Origin: an uncultured Oscillospiraceae bacterium
GTDB lineage: Bacteria > Bacillota > Clostridia > Oscillospirales > Oscillospiraceae
Length of the DNA stretch: 64,000 bases
Direction of reading: 5' to 3'
NCBI GenBank assembly: GCA_934561515.1
Contig: CAKTGM010000006.1
Location: 17,253 to 81,252, forward strand
How positions within the stretch are numbered: the stretch's first letter is position 1; the number at the start of each line of letters is the position of its first letter. This document shows, in pieces, positions 41,697 to 50,100 of the stretch. Below the pieces are notes generated by a model. The model saw only the letters and a list, made by a program, of their open reading frames with translations, had not been told where the DNA came from and made no database searches. Position numbers and translations under genes: made by a program.

Positions 41697-43937
41697 ATGA
41701 AGAAAAGCGATAAGACAGCAAACAAGACCCACCGCCGCGCCGACCCGAACGTGATGGGCCTGCGCGCGGACGTGGTGGAGCAGAATATCACGGAGACGCT
41801 GGAAACGAACTATATGCCCTATGCGATGTCCGTCATCGTCTCGCGCGCCATCCCGGAGATCGACGGCTTCAAGCCCTCGCACCGAAAGCTCCTTTACACG
41901 ATGTACAAGATGGGGCTTCTCTCAGGCGCGCGCACGAAGAGCGCGAACATCGTCGGACAGACGATGCGCCTCAATCCCCACGGCGACGCCGCGATCTACG
42001 ACACAATGGTGCGCCTTTCCAAGGGCTACGGCGCACTGCTGCACCCCTTTGTCGACTCGAAGGGCAACTTCGGTAAGGTCTACTCGCGCGACATGGCGTG
42101 GGCGGCCAGCCGATACACCGAGGCAAAGCTCGCGCCCATCTGCGCAGAGCTCTTCCGCGACATCGACTCCGACACCGTCGATTTTGTCGACAACTACGAT
42201 AACTCCATGAAGGAGCCGGCGCTTTTGCCGACGACCTTCCCCAATATCCTCGTTTCCGCCAATCAGGGCATCGCCGTCGGCATGGCGAGCCAGCTGTGCG
42301 GCTTTAATCTGGGCGAGGTGTGCGACACGACGATCGCCTTCCTCAAAAATCCCGAGGTGCGCATCAGCGAGACGCTGCTCGCGCCTGATTTTCCCACCGG
42401 CGGCGAGGTACTGTATGACGCGCGCGTCATCGAGGATATCTACAATACCGGACGCGGCGGCGTGAAGGTGCGCGCCCGCTGGCGCTACGACAAAAAGGAG
42501 AATCTCATCGAAATCTACGAGATCCCCTACACGACCACGAGCGAGGCCATCATGGACAAGGTCGCCGAGCTCATCAAGGCGGGCAAGGTCAAGGAGATCT
42601 CCGATATGCGCGACGAAACGGACCTCTCCGGCCTCAAGCTGACGATCGACTTAAAGCGCGGCACGGACCCGGACAAGCTCATGCAGAAGCTCTTCCGCTC
42701 CACAACGCTGCAGGACACGGCCTCGTGCAACTTCAACGTGCTCATCGGCGGTATGCCGCGCGTAATGGGCGTGCGCGAGCTTCTGGATGAGTGGTGCGCG
42801 TGGCGCACGGAGAGCGTCAAGCGGCGCGTGTACTTCGTGCTCAAAAAGCGGCAGGACAAGCTCCACCTCTTGAAGGGTCTCAAGCGCATCCTGCTCGATA
42901 TCGACAAGGCCATCCAGATCATCCGCGAGACGGAGAAGGAAGCGGACGTTGTGCCGAACCTGATGATCGGCTTCGGCATCGACCAGGTGCAGGCGGAATA
43001 CGTCGCCGAGATCAAGCTGCGCAACATCAACCGCGAGTATATCTTAAAGCGTGTGGAGGAAACGGCGGCGCTGGAGAGTGAGATCGAGGATCTCGAGGAT
43101 ACGCTCGCGCGTCCCTCGCGCATCCGCAGGATCATCGTGAGCGAGCTTGAAGAGGTGCGCAAGAAGTACGCCGAGCCCCGCCGCACCGGCATCCTCTATG
43201 ACTTTGTCGAAGAGGCGGAGGCGGTGGAGGATATGGTCGAGGATTATCCCGTCACGCTCTTTTTGTCGCAGCAGGGCTACTTCAAAAAGATCACGCCGCA
43301 GTCGCTTCGTATGTCCGGTGAACAGAAGTTCAAGGAGGACGACGGCCTGCGCGTGAGCGTGGAGAGCAGCAACGCCGCCGAGCTGATGTTCTTCACCGAT
43401 AAGGCGCAGGTCTACAAGACGCGCGCGAGCGACTTTCCCGACGGCAAGGCGAGCCTGCTCGGCGACTACCTGCCCTCTAAGCTCGGCATGGACGAGGGCG
43501 AGAGCGTCGCAGGCATGGTGCTGCCGGGCGACTACAGCGGCTATATGATCTTCTTCTTTGAAAACGGCAAGGCCGCCAAGGTGGAGCTTTCCGCCTACAA
43601 GACGACCTCGAACCGCCGCCGCCTGACCGGCGCCTACAGCGACAAGAGCCCGCTTCGCGCGATGCTGCACCTCAAGGAAGACCGCGAGATCGCCGTTTAT
43701 TCGACCGAGCCGCGCGTGCTCATCGTCAATACCGCGCTGCTCGGTCTCAAGAGCACGCGCACGACGCAGGGCGTCGCGCTTCTGACGCTCAAAAAGAAGT
43801 TCACGCTCGACACGGTGCGTCTGCCCGAGGAGACGGGCATCACCGACCTTGCCCGCTATCGCGGGCGCAGCATCCCGGCAACGGGCGCGCTGCTCAAAAC
43901 GGAGGACAGCGACGACAAGCAGCTGTCGCTCATCTGA
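41697..43937 (+). CDS. parC: DNA topoisomerase IV subunit A-like (ParC/GyrA family)
   Basis: 746 residues. The winged-helix catalytic core has the active-site Tyr140 in 'ASRYTEAK', the quinolone-region equivalent 'NPHGDAAIYDTMVRL' and the tower/coiled-coil domain ('ALESEIEDLEDTL'). The C-terminal pinwheel is short and I see no GyrA box, which favours ParC over GyrA. It breaks and religates DNA with the ATPase subunit; the ParE-like gene at the left edge is the likely partner, 41 kb away. GAGGT abuts the ATG at 41691, so the second ATG at 41697 is preferred. Confidence 0.87.
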   Translation: MKKSDKTANKTHRRADPNVMGLRADVVEQNITETLETNYMPYAMSVIVSRAIPEIDGFKPSHRKLLYTMYKMGLLSGARTKSANIVGQTMRLNPHGDAAIYDTMVRLSKGYGALLHPFVDSKGNFGKVYSRDMAWAASRYTEAKLAPICAELFRDIDSDTVDFVDNYDNSMKEPALLPTTFPNILVSANQGIAVGMASQLCGFNLGEVCDTTIAFLKNPEVRISETLLAPDFPTGGEVLYDARVIEDIYNTGRGGVKVRARWRYDKKENLIEIYEIPYTTTSEAIMDKVAELIKAGKVKEISDMRDETDLSGLKLTIDLKRGTDPDKLMQKLFRSTTLQDTASCNFNVLIGGMPRVMGVRELLDEWCAWRTESVKRRVYFVLKKRQDKLHLLKGLKRILLDIDKAIQIIRETEKEADVVPNLMIGFGIDQVQAEYVAEIKLRNINREYILKRVEETAALESEIEDLEDTLARPSRIRRIIVSELEEVRKKYAEPRRTGILYDFVEEAEAVEDMVEDYPVTLFLSQQGYFKKITPQSLRMSGEQKFKEDDGLRVSVESSNAAELMFFTDKAQVYKTRASDFPDGKASLLGDYLPSKLGMDEGESVAGMVLPGDYSGYMIFFFENGKAAKVELSAYKTTSNRRRLTGAYSDKSPLRAMLHLKEDREIAVYSTEPRVLIVNTALLGLKSTRTTQGVALLTLKKKFTLDTVRLPEETGITDLARYRGRSIPATGALLKTEDSDDKQLSLI

Positions 43938-43976
43938 AAAACGCAAAACAAAATTGTTTGAGAGAGAAGAGAGTTT

Positions 43977-44846
43977 ATGAAGAAAACAAAAGTTTCCGAG
44001 CAGGTGCGCAGCTATCTCATCATCACGGTGGCCTGCGTGCTGTATGCACTGTCCTTTGACTGGTTTTATGCGCCCAACGACTTTACCGTCGGCGGTTTTA
44101 CCGGTATCTCGCAGATCATCAATTTCTTTATTCCGATCCTGCCGGTCGGTGTGATGATCATCGTGCTCAATGTGCCCCTGTTCGGCGCGGGACTTAAAAA
44201 ATTCGGCTTCGCCTTCCTTGTGAAGTCTATCTACACGATGGCGCTCAGCTCGCTGCTCATCGATATCATCGCCGCGCTCTATGAGTTCTCGCCCATGGAC
44301 CCGCTGCTCGCCTGCCTTTACGGCGGCGTGACGCTCGGCATCGCCTCGGGGCTTCTGTTCCGCGAGGAGGCGACCACGGGCGGCTCGGAGCTTGGCGCGT
44401 GGATTTTGCGCACGCGCATTGAAGGCTTTTCCATCGGCAACATCTGCCTCGGCATCGACCTGACGATCATCATGATCTACGCCTCGGTGTTCAAGAGCCT
44501 CAATAACGCCCTCTACGGCGCGCTCGCGCTCTACATCACGACCAAGGTGCTCGATCTGGTCGTTTACGGGCAGAACACGGCGAAGCTCGCCTATATCATC
44601 AGCAGCAAGTATGAAGAGATCATGCGCGAGATGATCAAGCTCGACAAGGGCGTGACGCTCCTGCACGGCAAGGGCGGCTACACGGGAGAAGACCGCCCGC
44701 TGCTGCTGTGCGCGGTGCACAACAAGGAAGCGGTGATGATCAAGCGCTTCATCAAGGAGCTGGACCCCGACGCCTTCTTCATCGTCTGCGATGCGAGCGA
44801 GGTGCTGGGCGAGGGCTTCGGCCAGTATAACCCCAAGGGACTTTAA
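43977..44846 (+). CDS. YitT family membrane protein (DUF161 plus DUF2179)
   Basis: 289 residues. Five to six N-terminal helices carry the 'DFTVGGFTGISQI' and 'GLLFREEATTGGSELGAWIL' family repeats. A cytosolic DUF2179 domain (about 205-285) includes 'GVTLLHGKGGYTGEDRPLLLCAV' split across it. The transported substrate is unknown. It is preceded by GAGAGAAGAGAG and followed after 35 bases by a LUD gene. Confidence 0.88.
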   Translation: MKKTKVSEQVRSYLIITVACVLYALSFDWFYAPNDFTVGGFTGISQIINFFIPILPVGVMIIVLNVPLFGAGLKKFGFAFLVKSIYTMALSSLLIDIIAALYEFSPMDPLLACLYGGVTLGIASGLLFREEATTGGSELGAWILRTRIEGFSIGNICLGIDLTIIMIYASVFKSLNNALYGALALYITTKVLDLVVYGQNTAKLAYIISSKYEEIMREMIKLDKGVTLLHGKGGYTGEDRPLLLCAVHNKEAVMIKRFIKELDPDAFFIVCDASEVLGEGFGQYNPKGL

Positions 44847-44881
44847 GAAAAGAGACGCTTTGCTTTTCGGGAGGTAAGACC

Positions 44882-45487
44882 ATGGATTTTACAGCGGTTC
44901 AAAAAAATCTCAAGGAGAGAGGCTTTGCCGTGTCGACCTTTGCGACGGCAAAGGAGGCCGCGGACTATCTCAACGCGCAGATCGACCATTCGAGCGTGTC
45001 CTTCGGCGGCAGCATGACGCTCTCGCAGATGGGGCTTTTTGAAAGCCTCGGCGCGCACAACACGATGTACAGCCACTGGAACGTGCCGGAGGGGATGGAC
45101 GCGGGCGAGGTGCTCAAAAACGCCTCGACCTGCGAGCACTACCTGCTCTCGGCCAACGGCCTTGCCGAGACGGGCGAGATCATCAACATCGACGGCACGG
45201 GCAACCGCGTGTCCTCGATGCTCTTCGGCCACAGGAAGGTGTGGTTCGTCATCGGCAGCAACAAGCTCGCGCCGAGCTATGACGAGGCGCTCTGGCGCGC
45301 CCGCAACATCGCCGCGCCAAAAAACGCCCGGCGCCTCGGCATGAAGACGCCCTGCGCCGTAAAGGGCGACCGCTGCTACGACTGCAAGAGCCCCGAGCGC
45401 ATCTGCCGCGGCCTTGTCGTGCTGTGGGAAGCCGTCAAGGGCTGCGAGACGGAGGTCGTGCTCGTCGACGAAGTGCTTGGCTACTGA
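44882..45487 (+). CDS. LUD (lactate utilisation, DUF162) domain protein
   Basis: 201 residues, LutC-like. 'VSFGGSMTLSQMGLFESL' and 'ANGLAETGEIINIDGTGNRVSSM' are the LUD hallmarks. A C-terminal four-cysteine cluster follows ('TPCAVKGDRCYDCKSPERICRG'), which is common in the stand-alone clostridial form and may bind metal or Fe-S. No lutA/lutB partners are adjacent, so a role in lactate oxidation is not supported here. SD GGGAGG. Confidence 0.85.
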   Translation: MDFTAVQKNLKERGFAVSTFATAKEAADYLNAQIDHSSVSFGGSMTLSQMGLFESLGAHNTMYSHWNVPEGMDAGEVLKNASTCEHYLLSANGLAETGEIINIDGTGNRVSSMLFGHRKVWFVIGSNKLAPSYDEALWRARNIAAPKNARRLGMKTPCAVKGDRCYDCKSPERICRGLVVLWEAVKGCETEVVLVDEVLGY

Positions 45488-45515
45488 AAACCGCGCCGGA
45501 GAGGGGGGGAGCGCC

Positions 45516-46160
45516 ATGCGCAGAAAGTTCATACCGCTTTTGCTGGCGCTTTGCCTGATGCTCTCGGGCTGCGGCAACGTCGTGCTCGAGCGCAGCTACA
45601 GCGTCTCCGCGCCGCACAGCGCGGTCTACTGGGAAAATGAAAACGCCGACACCCTGCGCGCCGACAGCTATCAGGACCTTGTCAACGCGCTGCTGCTGCT
45701 CCTCGGCGAGCACAGCGAGGAGGGAACGGTCCGCATCTACGGCAGCGACGAAAACGCCGCGTCGATGGCGGAGCAGGCCTGCCGCGAGGTGCAGGAGGAA
45801 ACGCCGCTGGGCGCGTACCTGCTTGACTACATCAGCTATACCGACGCGCAGGCCCACAACTACTACGAGATGAAGGTGCGCCTCGGTTACCGCCGCACGG
45901 CGGAGGAGCAGGCGGCCATTATCACCGCGACCAGCACCGAGGCCCTGCCCGACCTGCTGCGCCTGACGGCGGCGGAGGGAACGGTGAAGCACATCGCCGT
46001 GCGCTTCGGCTACTTTACGACAGACCGCAGCGGCCTGCGCGAAATGGTGCGCACGGTGCAGCGCGAGGTCGACCCCACCTTCCGCCAGCCGTGGCAGGTG
46101 AGCTTCTATCCCGATACCGAGGATGTCGGCATCGTGGAGGTCGTGCTGGGCGAAGAATGA
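45516..46160 (+). CDS. Putative lipoprotein of unknown function
   Basis: 214 residues from the ATG at 45516 (SD GGGGGGAGC). A signal peptide with lipobox 'LSGC' (C19) predicts surface anchoring. The rest is a mixed alpha/beta soluble domain with no family I recognise. It lies 28 bases after the LUD gene and before a bidirectional terminator, so it is probably the last gene of the yitT-LUD unit. Confidence 0.75.
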   Translation: MRRKFIPLLLALCLMLSGCGNVVLERSYSVSAPHSAVYWENENADTLRADSYQDLVNALLLLLGEHSEEGTVRIYGSDENAASMAEQACREVQEETPLGAYLLDYISYTDAQAHNYYEMKVRLGYRRTAEEQAAIITATSTEALPDLLRLTAAEGTVKHIAVRFGYFTTDRSGLREMVRTVQREVDPTFRQPWQVSFYPDTEDVGIVEVVLGEE

Positions 46161-46170
46161 CAAGCAAATA

Positions 46171-46204
46171 AAAAGCGCCTGAACGATTCGTTCAGGCGCT
46201 TTTT
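46171..46204. terminator. Bidirectional terminator, lipoprotein / ABC operon
   Basis: AAAAGCGCCTGAACG (46171-46185) pairs perfectly with CGTTCAGGCGCTTTT (46189-46203), loop ATT, between convergent genes. Confidence 0.92.
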
Positions 46205-46231
46205 GCAGCATTTGGAGGAAAATGCGGGGGG

Positions 46232-47026
46232 TCAGGAGAGGATCGCGCGGTCGTTGGCGAATTCATCGCCGCTTGCCTTGGTGAACTGCTCAAGGAGGTC
46301 GGGCACGGTGAGGTTCTTCTTTTCCTCGCCCGAAATGTCGAGGATGATATGGCCCTCGTGCAGCATGATGAGGCGGTTGCCGTACTGGATGGCGTCACGC
46401 ATATTGTGCGTGATCATCAGCGTGGTGAGCTGACCCTCGCGCACGATGCGGTCGGTGAGCTCCATGACCTTGGCGGCGGTCTTCGGGTCGAGCGCGGCGG
46501 TGTGCTCGTCGAGCAGCAACAGTTTGGGGCGCTTGAGCGTCGCCATCAGCAGCGTGAGCGCCTGACGCTGGCCGCCCGAGAGCGTTGCGACCTTGGTGGC
46601 AAGGCGGGACTCAAGGCCGAGGCCGAGGTCGCCGAGGAGCTTTCTGTACTGCTCGCGCTCTTCCTTCGTCACGCCCCAGGCAAGCCCGCGGCGCTGGCCG
46701 CGGCGGGCGGCGAGGGCAAGGTTCTCTTCGATCTGCATTGAGGGGGCCGTGCCCATCATCGGGTCCTGAAAGACGCGGCCGATGAAGGCTGCGCGCTTGT
46801 GCTCGGGAAGGTTCGTCACGTCCGCGCCGTCGATCAGCACCTTGCCGGAGTCGACGAAGAACGTGCCGGCGGTGGCGTTGAGCATCGTGGACTTGCCCGC
46901 GCCGTTGCCGCCGATGACGGTGACGAAGTCGCCGTCGTTGAGCGTGACGCTCAGGCCGCTGAGGGCGGTCTTTGCGTTGATCGTGCCGGGGTTAAAGGTC
47001 TTGTAGAGGTCCTTGAGTTCAAGCAT
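46232..47026 (-). CDS. ABC transporter ATP-binding protein (TrpZ-like)
   Basis: 264 residues. Walker A is 'GGNGAGKST' (about 39-47), the Q-loop lies in 'RVFQDPMMGT', the signature is 'LSGGQRQAL', Walker B is 'LLLLDEHTAALD' and the switch His is in 'MITHNM'. It energises the permease encoded just upstream, overlapping it by 8 bases. Together with the permease and binding protein it matches the TrpXYZ-type aromatic amino acid importers. It is the last gene of the operon. Confidence 0.9.
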   Translation of the reverse strand: MLELKDLYKTFNPGTINAKTALSGLSVTLNDGDFVTVIGGNGAGKSTMLNATAGTFFVDSGKVLIDGADVTNLPEHKRAAFIGRVFQDPMMGTAPSMQIEENLALAARRGQRRGLAWGVTKEEREQYRKLLGDLGLGLESRLATKVATLSGGQRQALTLLMATLKRPKLLLLDEHTAALDPKTAAKVMELTDRIVREGQLTTLMITHNMRDAIQYGNRLIMLHEGHIILDISGEEKKNLTVPDLLEQFTKASGDEFANDRAILS

Positions 47027-47957
47027 TCCGGCTGCCCCCTTTCTGCTTGCCCTGCGCCGTATGGCGGAACATCCTGCTCTTCCAGTAGGGAATGGCGAGG
47101 AAGACGGCCACGATCAGCGCGGTGATGAGCTTTAAGTCGTTGGTGTTCAGGCCGAGCTGGAGCACGATCTGAAGCACGATGTAGTAGATGATCGCACCGA
47201 TGGACACGGCGAGGAGCTTGAGGCCGAAGTTCATAAAGACCTTGCCGAAGATGACCTCGCCGATGATGACGGCGGCAAGGCCGATGACGATCGCGCCGCG
47301 GCCCATGTTGATATCGCTCGAGCCCTGATACTGCGCGAGCAGCGCGCCCGAGAGGGCGACAAGACCGTTGGAGAGCATCAGGCCGAGCACGATGTTGGAG
47401 TTCGTGTTGATGCCCTGTGCGCGTGCCATGTTGGGGTTTGCGCCGGTGGCGCGCAGGGAGCTGCCCTTCTCCGTGCCGAAGAACCAGTAGAGCAGCGCGA
47501 TGACCGCAACGGTGAAGAGCAGCAGCAGCGGCAGCGGATTTTTAAGCGACAGATCGCGCACATAGCGCTGCGAGAGCAGCAGGGGATACTTATCAACGCT
47601 CAGCGCCTGATTTGCCTTGCTGCCCATGATGCGCAGGTTGACAGAGTAGAGCGCAAGCTGCGTGAGGATACCGGCGAGGATGGCGGGGATGCCGCAGCGC
47701 GTATGGAAAAGGCCGGTGACAAAGCCTGCGAGCATACCGGCGAGCACCGCGCACAGCAGCGCGAGCCACGGGCTCAGGCCCGCACGGATCAGCATGACGC
47801 ACACCGCGCCGCCGGTCGCGAGCGAGCCGTCAACGGTCAGGTCCGCCACGTCCAGAATGCGGAAGGTGATGTAAACGCCGATGGCCATGATGCCCCAGGC
47901 AAGGCCCTGTGCGGCCGCGCCGGGCAGGGCGTTCATCAGCGACGAAAGAAAACTCAT
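47019..47957 (-). CDS. ABC transporter permease (TrpY-like, branched-chain permease family)
   Basis: 312 residues with eight to nine membrane helices and family blocks 'DVADLTVDGSLATGGAV' and 'NPNMARAQGINTN'. It forms the membrane channel with the ATPase that follows. SD GGAGGAGAG precedes the ATG. A 77-base gap with a strong hairpin separates it from the binding-protein gene. Confidence 0.88.
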   Translation of the reverse strand: MSFLSSLMNALPGAAAQGLAWGIMAIGVYITFRILDVADLTVDGSLATGGAVCVMLIRAGLSPWLALLCAVLAGMLAGFVTGLFHTRCGIPAILAGILTQLALYSVNLRIMGSKANQALSVDKYPLLLSQRYVRDLSLKNPLPLLLLFTVAVIALLYWFFGTEKGSSLRATGANPNMARAQGINTNSNIVLGLMLSNGLVALSGALLAQYQGSSDINMGRGAIVIGLAAVIIGEVIFGKVFMNFGLKLLAVSIGAIIYYIVLQIVLQLGLNTNDLKLITALIVAVFLAIPYWKSRMFRHTAQGKQKGGSRNA

Positions 47958-47983
47958 GGGTTCTCTCCTCCTAACTCTTGTTG

Positions 47984-48015
47984 AGGCAGGAACGGGCGAA
48001 AGCCCGTTCCTGCCT
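47984..48015 (-). other. Intercistronic hairpin between binding-protein and permease genes
   Basis: A perfect 14-bp stem (47984-47997 with 48002-48015) with a 4-base loop and no T run. Such structures often protect the 3' end of the highly expressed binding-protein mRNA, so unequal subunit expression is a plausible inference. Confidence 0.7.
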
Positions 48016-48034
48016 GCGGGGGGAAGCGGTCAGA

Positions 48035-49036
48035 TCAGTCCTCGATGGCGGTGTAGCCCTCGCGCGGGGTGATGCCGAGCGTCTCGCACATGGCGGCGTT
48101 GTATTTCGGGGTCGCTTCGGTGAACTCGATAGGCATCTCGGAGATGTCAGATTCGCCGGTGAGGATCTTCGCGGCCATCTTGCCGGTGGTCACGCCGAGA
48201 TCGTAGTAGCTGATGGAAAGCGTCGCCACGCCGCAGCCCTTGCAGATGCCCTCTTCGCCGCAGATGGCGGGAACGCCCGCGGGAACGAGCACATTGGCGA
48301 TGGCCTCGGTGTTGGAGGCGGCGGTGTTGTCAGTGGGAAGGTAGACAACGTCGGCATAGTCGGCAGCGGACTGCGTGACGGAAGCGACGTCGTTCGTGTC
48401 GGTGAAGGCAAATTCCTTCGTCTCGATGCCCTTATCGGCGAGGCGCTTGGCGACCTCCTTGATCTGGTAGAGGGAGTTGGGCTCGCCGGAGCAGAACAGC
48501 AGCGCGACCTTCTTGGTCTCGGGGAACCACTCGCTGATCATGTCGGCCTGCTTGTCGAGGTCGGCAAGGTCGCTCGTGCCGGAGATGTTGCCGCCGACCG
48601 TGCCGTCAAAGTCGTCGAGGTCGAGCGCAACGCCGTAAGCGGTGATGGAGGTGCCGAGAATGGGGATGTCGCTCGTGGCGGCGGCAGCGGCGGTCAGCGC
48701 GTCGGTGGCGTTTGCCATGATGAGATCCACGCCGTCGGAAACGAAGCCGTTGACGATGGTGGAGCAGTTGGCACTGTCGCCGGAGGCGTTCTTGTTCTGG
48801 AACTCGACCTCGCCGGGCAGCGCCTCGTTCAGCGCGTCGATGAAGCCCTGTGTGGCGGCGTCGAGCGCGTCGTGCTGCACGAGCTGGCAGATGCCGACAA
48901 CGTACTTGGCGCTGCCGTCCGTGTTGTCCTGAGAGTCGTCCTGCGCGGCCTTGTCGCCGCAGCCGCTCAGCCCAAGGCTCAGGCTGAGAACGAGGGAAAG
49001 AGTGGCGGCAAGAGAAACGATACGTTTGATGTTCAT
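48035..49036 (-). CDS. ABC transporter substrate-binding lipoprotein (TrpX-like, PF04392-like)
   Basis: 333 residues from the ATG at 49036 (SD TTGGAGG). Lipobox 'LSGC' at C26 is followed by an acidic linker and a two-lobe periplasmic-binding fold ('VGICQLVQHDALDAATQGF', 'VDLIMANATDALTAA', 'VVYLPTDNTAASN', 'PAICGEEG'). Proteins of this family bind tryptophan or other aromatic amino acids. The tyrosine-rich leader peptide upstream suggests tyrosine as the regulated, and perhaps transported, amino acid; that is inference. Confidence 0.87.
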   Translation of the reverse strand: MNIKRIVSLAATLSLVLSLSLGLSGCGDKAAQDDSQDNTDGSAKYVVGICQLVQHDALDAATQGFIDALNEALPGEVEFQNKNASGDSANCSTIVNGFVSDGVDLIMANATDALTAAAAATSDIPILGTSITAYGVALDLDDFDGTVGGNISGTSDLADLDKQADMISEWFPETKKVALLFCSGEPNSLYQIKEVAKRLADKGIETKEFAFTDTNDVASVTQSAADYADVVYLPTDNTAASNTEAIANVLVPAGVPAICGEEGICKGCGVATLSISYYDLGVTTGKMAAKILTGESDISEMPIEFTEATPKYNAAMCETLGITPREGYTAIED

Positions 49037-49067
49037 GCTTTTTTCCTCCAAATTGTTTGTTTTGTTG

Positions 49068-49118
49068 CAGAAAATAAGAAAACCCGCTGTAGGGACTTGT
49101 GGTCCATACGGCGGGTTT
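49068..49118 (-). terminator. Leader terminator (attenuator) of the ABC operon
   Basis: AAACCCGC (49080-49087) pairs with GCGGGTTT (49111-49118), with a further inner helix around a short loop at about 49097-49101. On the minus strand it is followed by TTTTCTTATTTT. It lies between the leader peptide stop and the first transporter gene, so it must be read through for transporter expression. Confidence 0.8.
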
Positions 49119-49168
49119 TTTTAACGCAACTCTGATCGAAGTGACCTTTCAGTGTTGGTGGAAACCGT

Positions 49169-49264
49169 TCAGTTACGGGCATCACAAATCGCTCTTACTT
49201 TTTTCTTGCAATAAAAGTAAGAGTAATAATAGCGATACATGCTGCTGAAAGCGGTCTTCATCAT
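49169..49264 (-). CDS. Tyrosine-rich leader peptide, candidate ribosome-mediated attenuator
   Basis: A 31-codon frame (ATG 49264, TGA 49169-49171) encodes MMKTAFSSM then 'YRYYYSYFY' and a basic tail. Six of nine consecutive codons are tyrosine, plus one phenylalanine. AAAGGA lies about 10-15 bases upstream, and a consensus promoter lies 32 bases further up. The codons for the last SYF-type residues form the 5' arm of an 11-bp inverted repeat (49223-49213 with 49202-49192), so a ribosome stalled at Tyr codons would open it. A terminator follows 50 bases after the stop. This is the layout of amino-acid attenuators such as trpL and pheL. No T-box motif is present. Confidence 0.75.
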   Translation of the reverse strand: MMKTAFSSMYRYYYSYFYCKKKVRAICDARN

Positions 49265-49295
49265 CTGCTCAAGGTCCTTTCTAAAGGATACTGGT

Positions 49296-49324
49296 AATAT
49301 AGCACACACAAAATTGCCCGTCAA
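49296..49324 (-). promoter_or_regulatory. Sigma-A promoter of the tyrosine-leader/ABC operon
   Basis: TTGACG (49324-49319), a 17-base spacer and TATATT (49301-49296). The transcript would start near 49289, about 25 bases ahead of the leader ATG. Confidence 0.82.
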
Positions 49325-49398
49325 TGGCATTTTTATCCAAAAAGTGATAAAATCCGGCGTGCCTTGGGAACGAGAATGTCAAAAGTATGAGGTTTCCA

Positions 49399-49977
49399 TT
49401 AGGAATTGGCATGGGTGTGCTCGCAAAGCTCATTGATCTTCTGCTGCAAGGCCTTGAAGTCCTCGAAGGTCTCCGGACGGCGGCGCGGGTCGCGCAGGAG
49501 CGCTGCGGGGTGGTAGACGGCCATCATCTGGATGCCGCCCTTTTCAAACCACTGCCCGTGCTCGCGCGTGATCTTGAAGTCGGGCTTGATGATGCGCATT
49601 GCGGCGATGCGCCCGAGGCAGACGATGATTTTCGGCCGCAGCAGCGCCGCCTGACGGCGGAGATAGCCGATGCAGGCCTCCTGCTCCACGCCCAGCGGGT
49701 CGCGGTTTTCGGGCGGGCGGCATTTGACGATATTTGCGATGTACACATCCTCGCGCGTGAGGCCGATGATCTCAAGCATATCGTCGAGCAGGTGTCCCGC
49801 GCGGCCGACAAACGGCTCGCCCTGCGCGTCCTCGTTCGCACCGGGGCCTTCGCCGATGAACAAAACCTCGGCATTCCGGCTGCCCACGCCGAAGACGACA
49901 TTCGTGCGCGTTTCGCACAGCGAGCATTCGCGGCAGTTTTTGCACTCGTGTTCGAGCGCTTCCCAAGTATCAGGCAT
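49399..49977 (-). CDS. Uracil-DNA glycosylase, family 4 (Fe-S)
   Basis: 192 residues from the ATG at 49977 (SD CAGGAGAAC). N-terminal cluster cysteines are in 'CKNCRECSLCETR' (a C-x2-C pair). The catalytic block is 'FIGEGPGANEDAQGEPFVGRAG', the central one 'VKCRPPENRDP' and the late one 'AVYHPAALLRDP'. It removes uracil from DNA. It is a monocistronic gene divergent from a CmpB-like membrane protein. Confidence 0.92.
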   Translation of the reverse strand: MPDTWEALEHECKNCRECSLCETRTNVVFGVGSRNAEVLFIGEGPGANEDAQGEPFVGRAGHLLDDMLEIIGLTREDVYIANIVKCRPPENRDPLGVEQEACIGYLRRQAALLRPKIIVCLGRIAAMRIIKPDFKITREHGQWFEKGGIQMMAVYHPAALLRDPRRRPETFEDFKALQQKINELCEHTHANS

Positions 49978-50100
49978 AGTTGTGTTCTCCTGTCGATTTT
50001 TTGCCATTTTACCATGATTCCCCGCGCATTGCAACGCGCGCGGCGCGCATTTTTCCTGCCGCGGCGGCCATACTGAAAAAAACGGGCGCGGAGGAAAGCA

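Noticed and set aside
44843..45577. Antisense frames opposite the LUD and lipoprotein genes
   Set aside because: Shadow frames without SD or recognisable domains.
49068..49290. T-box riboswitch in front of the ABC transporter
   Set aside because: No AGGGTGGNACCGCG antiterminator motif on the minus strand; the leader peptide explains the region better.
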